From contig URJE01000041.1 in assembly GCA_900547965.1 (NCBI GenBank), forward strand, positions 1 through 13,930: 13,930 bases of DNA, in the 5' to 3' direction. The DNA is from an uncultured Eggerthella sp. Its GTDB lineage: Bacteria > Actinomycetota > Coriobacteriia > Coriobacteriales > Eggerthellaceae. The notes beneath the pieces are model-generated. The model had not been told where the DNA came from and ran no database searches. It saw only the letters and a program-made list of their open reading frames with translations. Shown here piece by piece: positions 13,852 through 13,930 of this stretch. How positions within the stretch are numbered: the first letter of the stretch is position 1; each line of letters opens with the position of its first letter. The translations under genes and the position numbers were made by a program.

Positions 13852-13871
13852 AGCAGCTTCATGGAGCTGCT
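13852..13871 (-). other. hairpin between tRNA-Trp and secE
   Basis: A perfect 7-bp stem (AGCAGCT with AGCTGCT, six-base loop) lies eleven bases after the tRNA 3' end. On the minus strand it is followed by TGTTT, too poor for a confident terminator. It may separate the tRNA from the secE message or mark a processing site. Confidence 0.35.
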
Positions 13872-13882
13872 CATTAACAAGC

Positions 13883-13930
13883 TGGCAGGCCAGGAGGGAC
13901 TCGAACCCCCAACATGCGGTTTTGGAGACC
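13883..13930 (-). tRNA. trnW: tRNA-Trp (CCA anticodon), 5' part outside the window
   Basis: On the minus strand the sequence contains an anticodon loop CTCCAAA with CCA as anticodon, then a T arm (GGGGG, loop TTCGAGT, CCCTC), acceptor 3' strand CTGGCCT, discriminator G and an encoded CCA end. The 5' acceptor strand, the D arm and part of the anticodon stem lie beyond the right edge. Position directly upstream of secE agrees with many bacterial genomes. Confidence 0.95.

Noticed and set aside
1..13930. CRISPR array, insertion sequence, integrase, phage or defence island
   Set aside because: No regularly spaced repeats, transposase-like proteins or terminal inverted repeats were visible. All sizeable frames are accounted for by core or metabolic genes.

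Overview
The window most likely comes from the chromosome of a low- to mid-GC actinobacterium, probably of the class Coriobacteriia. The evidence is the tRNA-Trp/secE/nusG/rplK/rplA order, a SecE with a long Lys/Ala-rich N-terminal tail, an actinobacterial-looking L7/L12, and a DtxR/IdeR-like iron box. The class assignment is an inference from gene content and protein character, without a database search.

Reading the minus strand from the right edge, the 3' half of tRNA-Trp is followed by secE, nusG, rplK (L11) and rplA (L1), ending at a clear intrinsic terminator at 11405-11436. Next come a HEAT-repeat-like protein, an NAD-type isocitrate dehydrogenase (icd) and aconitase (acnA). The terminator after acnA separates it from a 619-residue membrane protein of unknown function. 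On the plus strand, in the opposite direction, lies the tightly packed lutA-lutB-lutC operon for lactate oxidation. It converges on the membrane-protein gene at back-to-back terminators (4569-4603 plus, 4658-4690 minus). Finally, on the minus strand, rplJ (L10) and rplL (L7/L12) sit behind a promoter and a long structured L10 leader, and end in two tandem terminators at the left edge.

The ribosomal genes form two transcription units (secE-nusG-rplKA and rplJL) that are adjacent in many bacteria but lie about 10 kb apart here. The intervening block is metabolic: aconitase and isocitrate dehydrogenase carry citrate to 2-oxoglutarate, and LutABC is an iron-sulfur complex that oxidises L-lactate to pyruvate. 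Aconitase and LutA/LutB depend on iron-sulfur clusters, and a sequence very close to the DtxR/IdeR box lies directly upstream of acnA.

The main points for follow-up are: an apparent single-base frameshift near the end of acnA, where the conserved C-terminus continues in another frame; the iron box before acnA; an L10 leader that appears able to form terminator and antiterminator structures; a perfect inverted repeat upstream of the HEAT-like gene; and the uncharacterised 619-residue membrane protein. I found no mobile element, CRISPR array, integrase or obviously novel defence system. The window is mostly core genome with an unusual arrangement and some notable regulatory sites.
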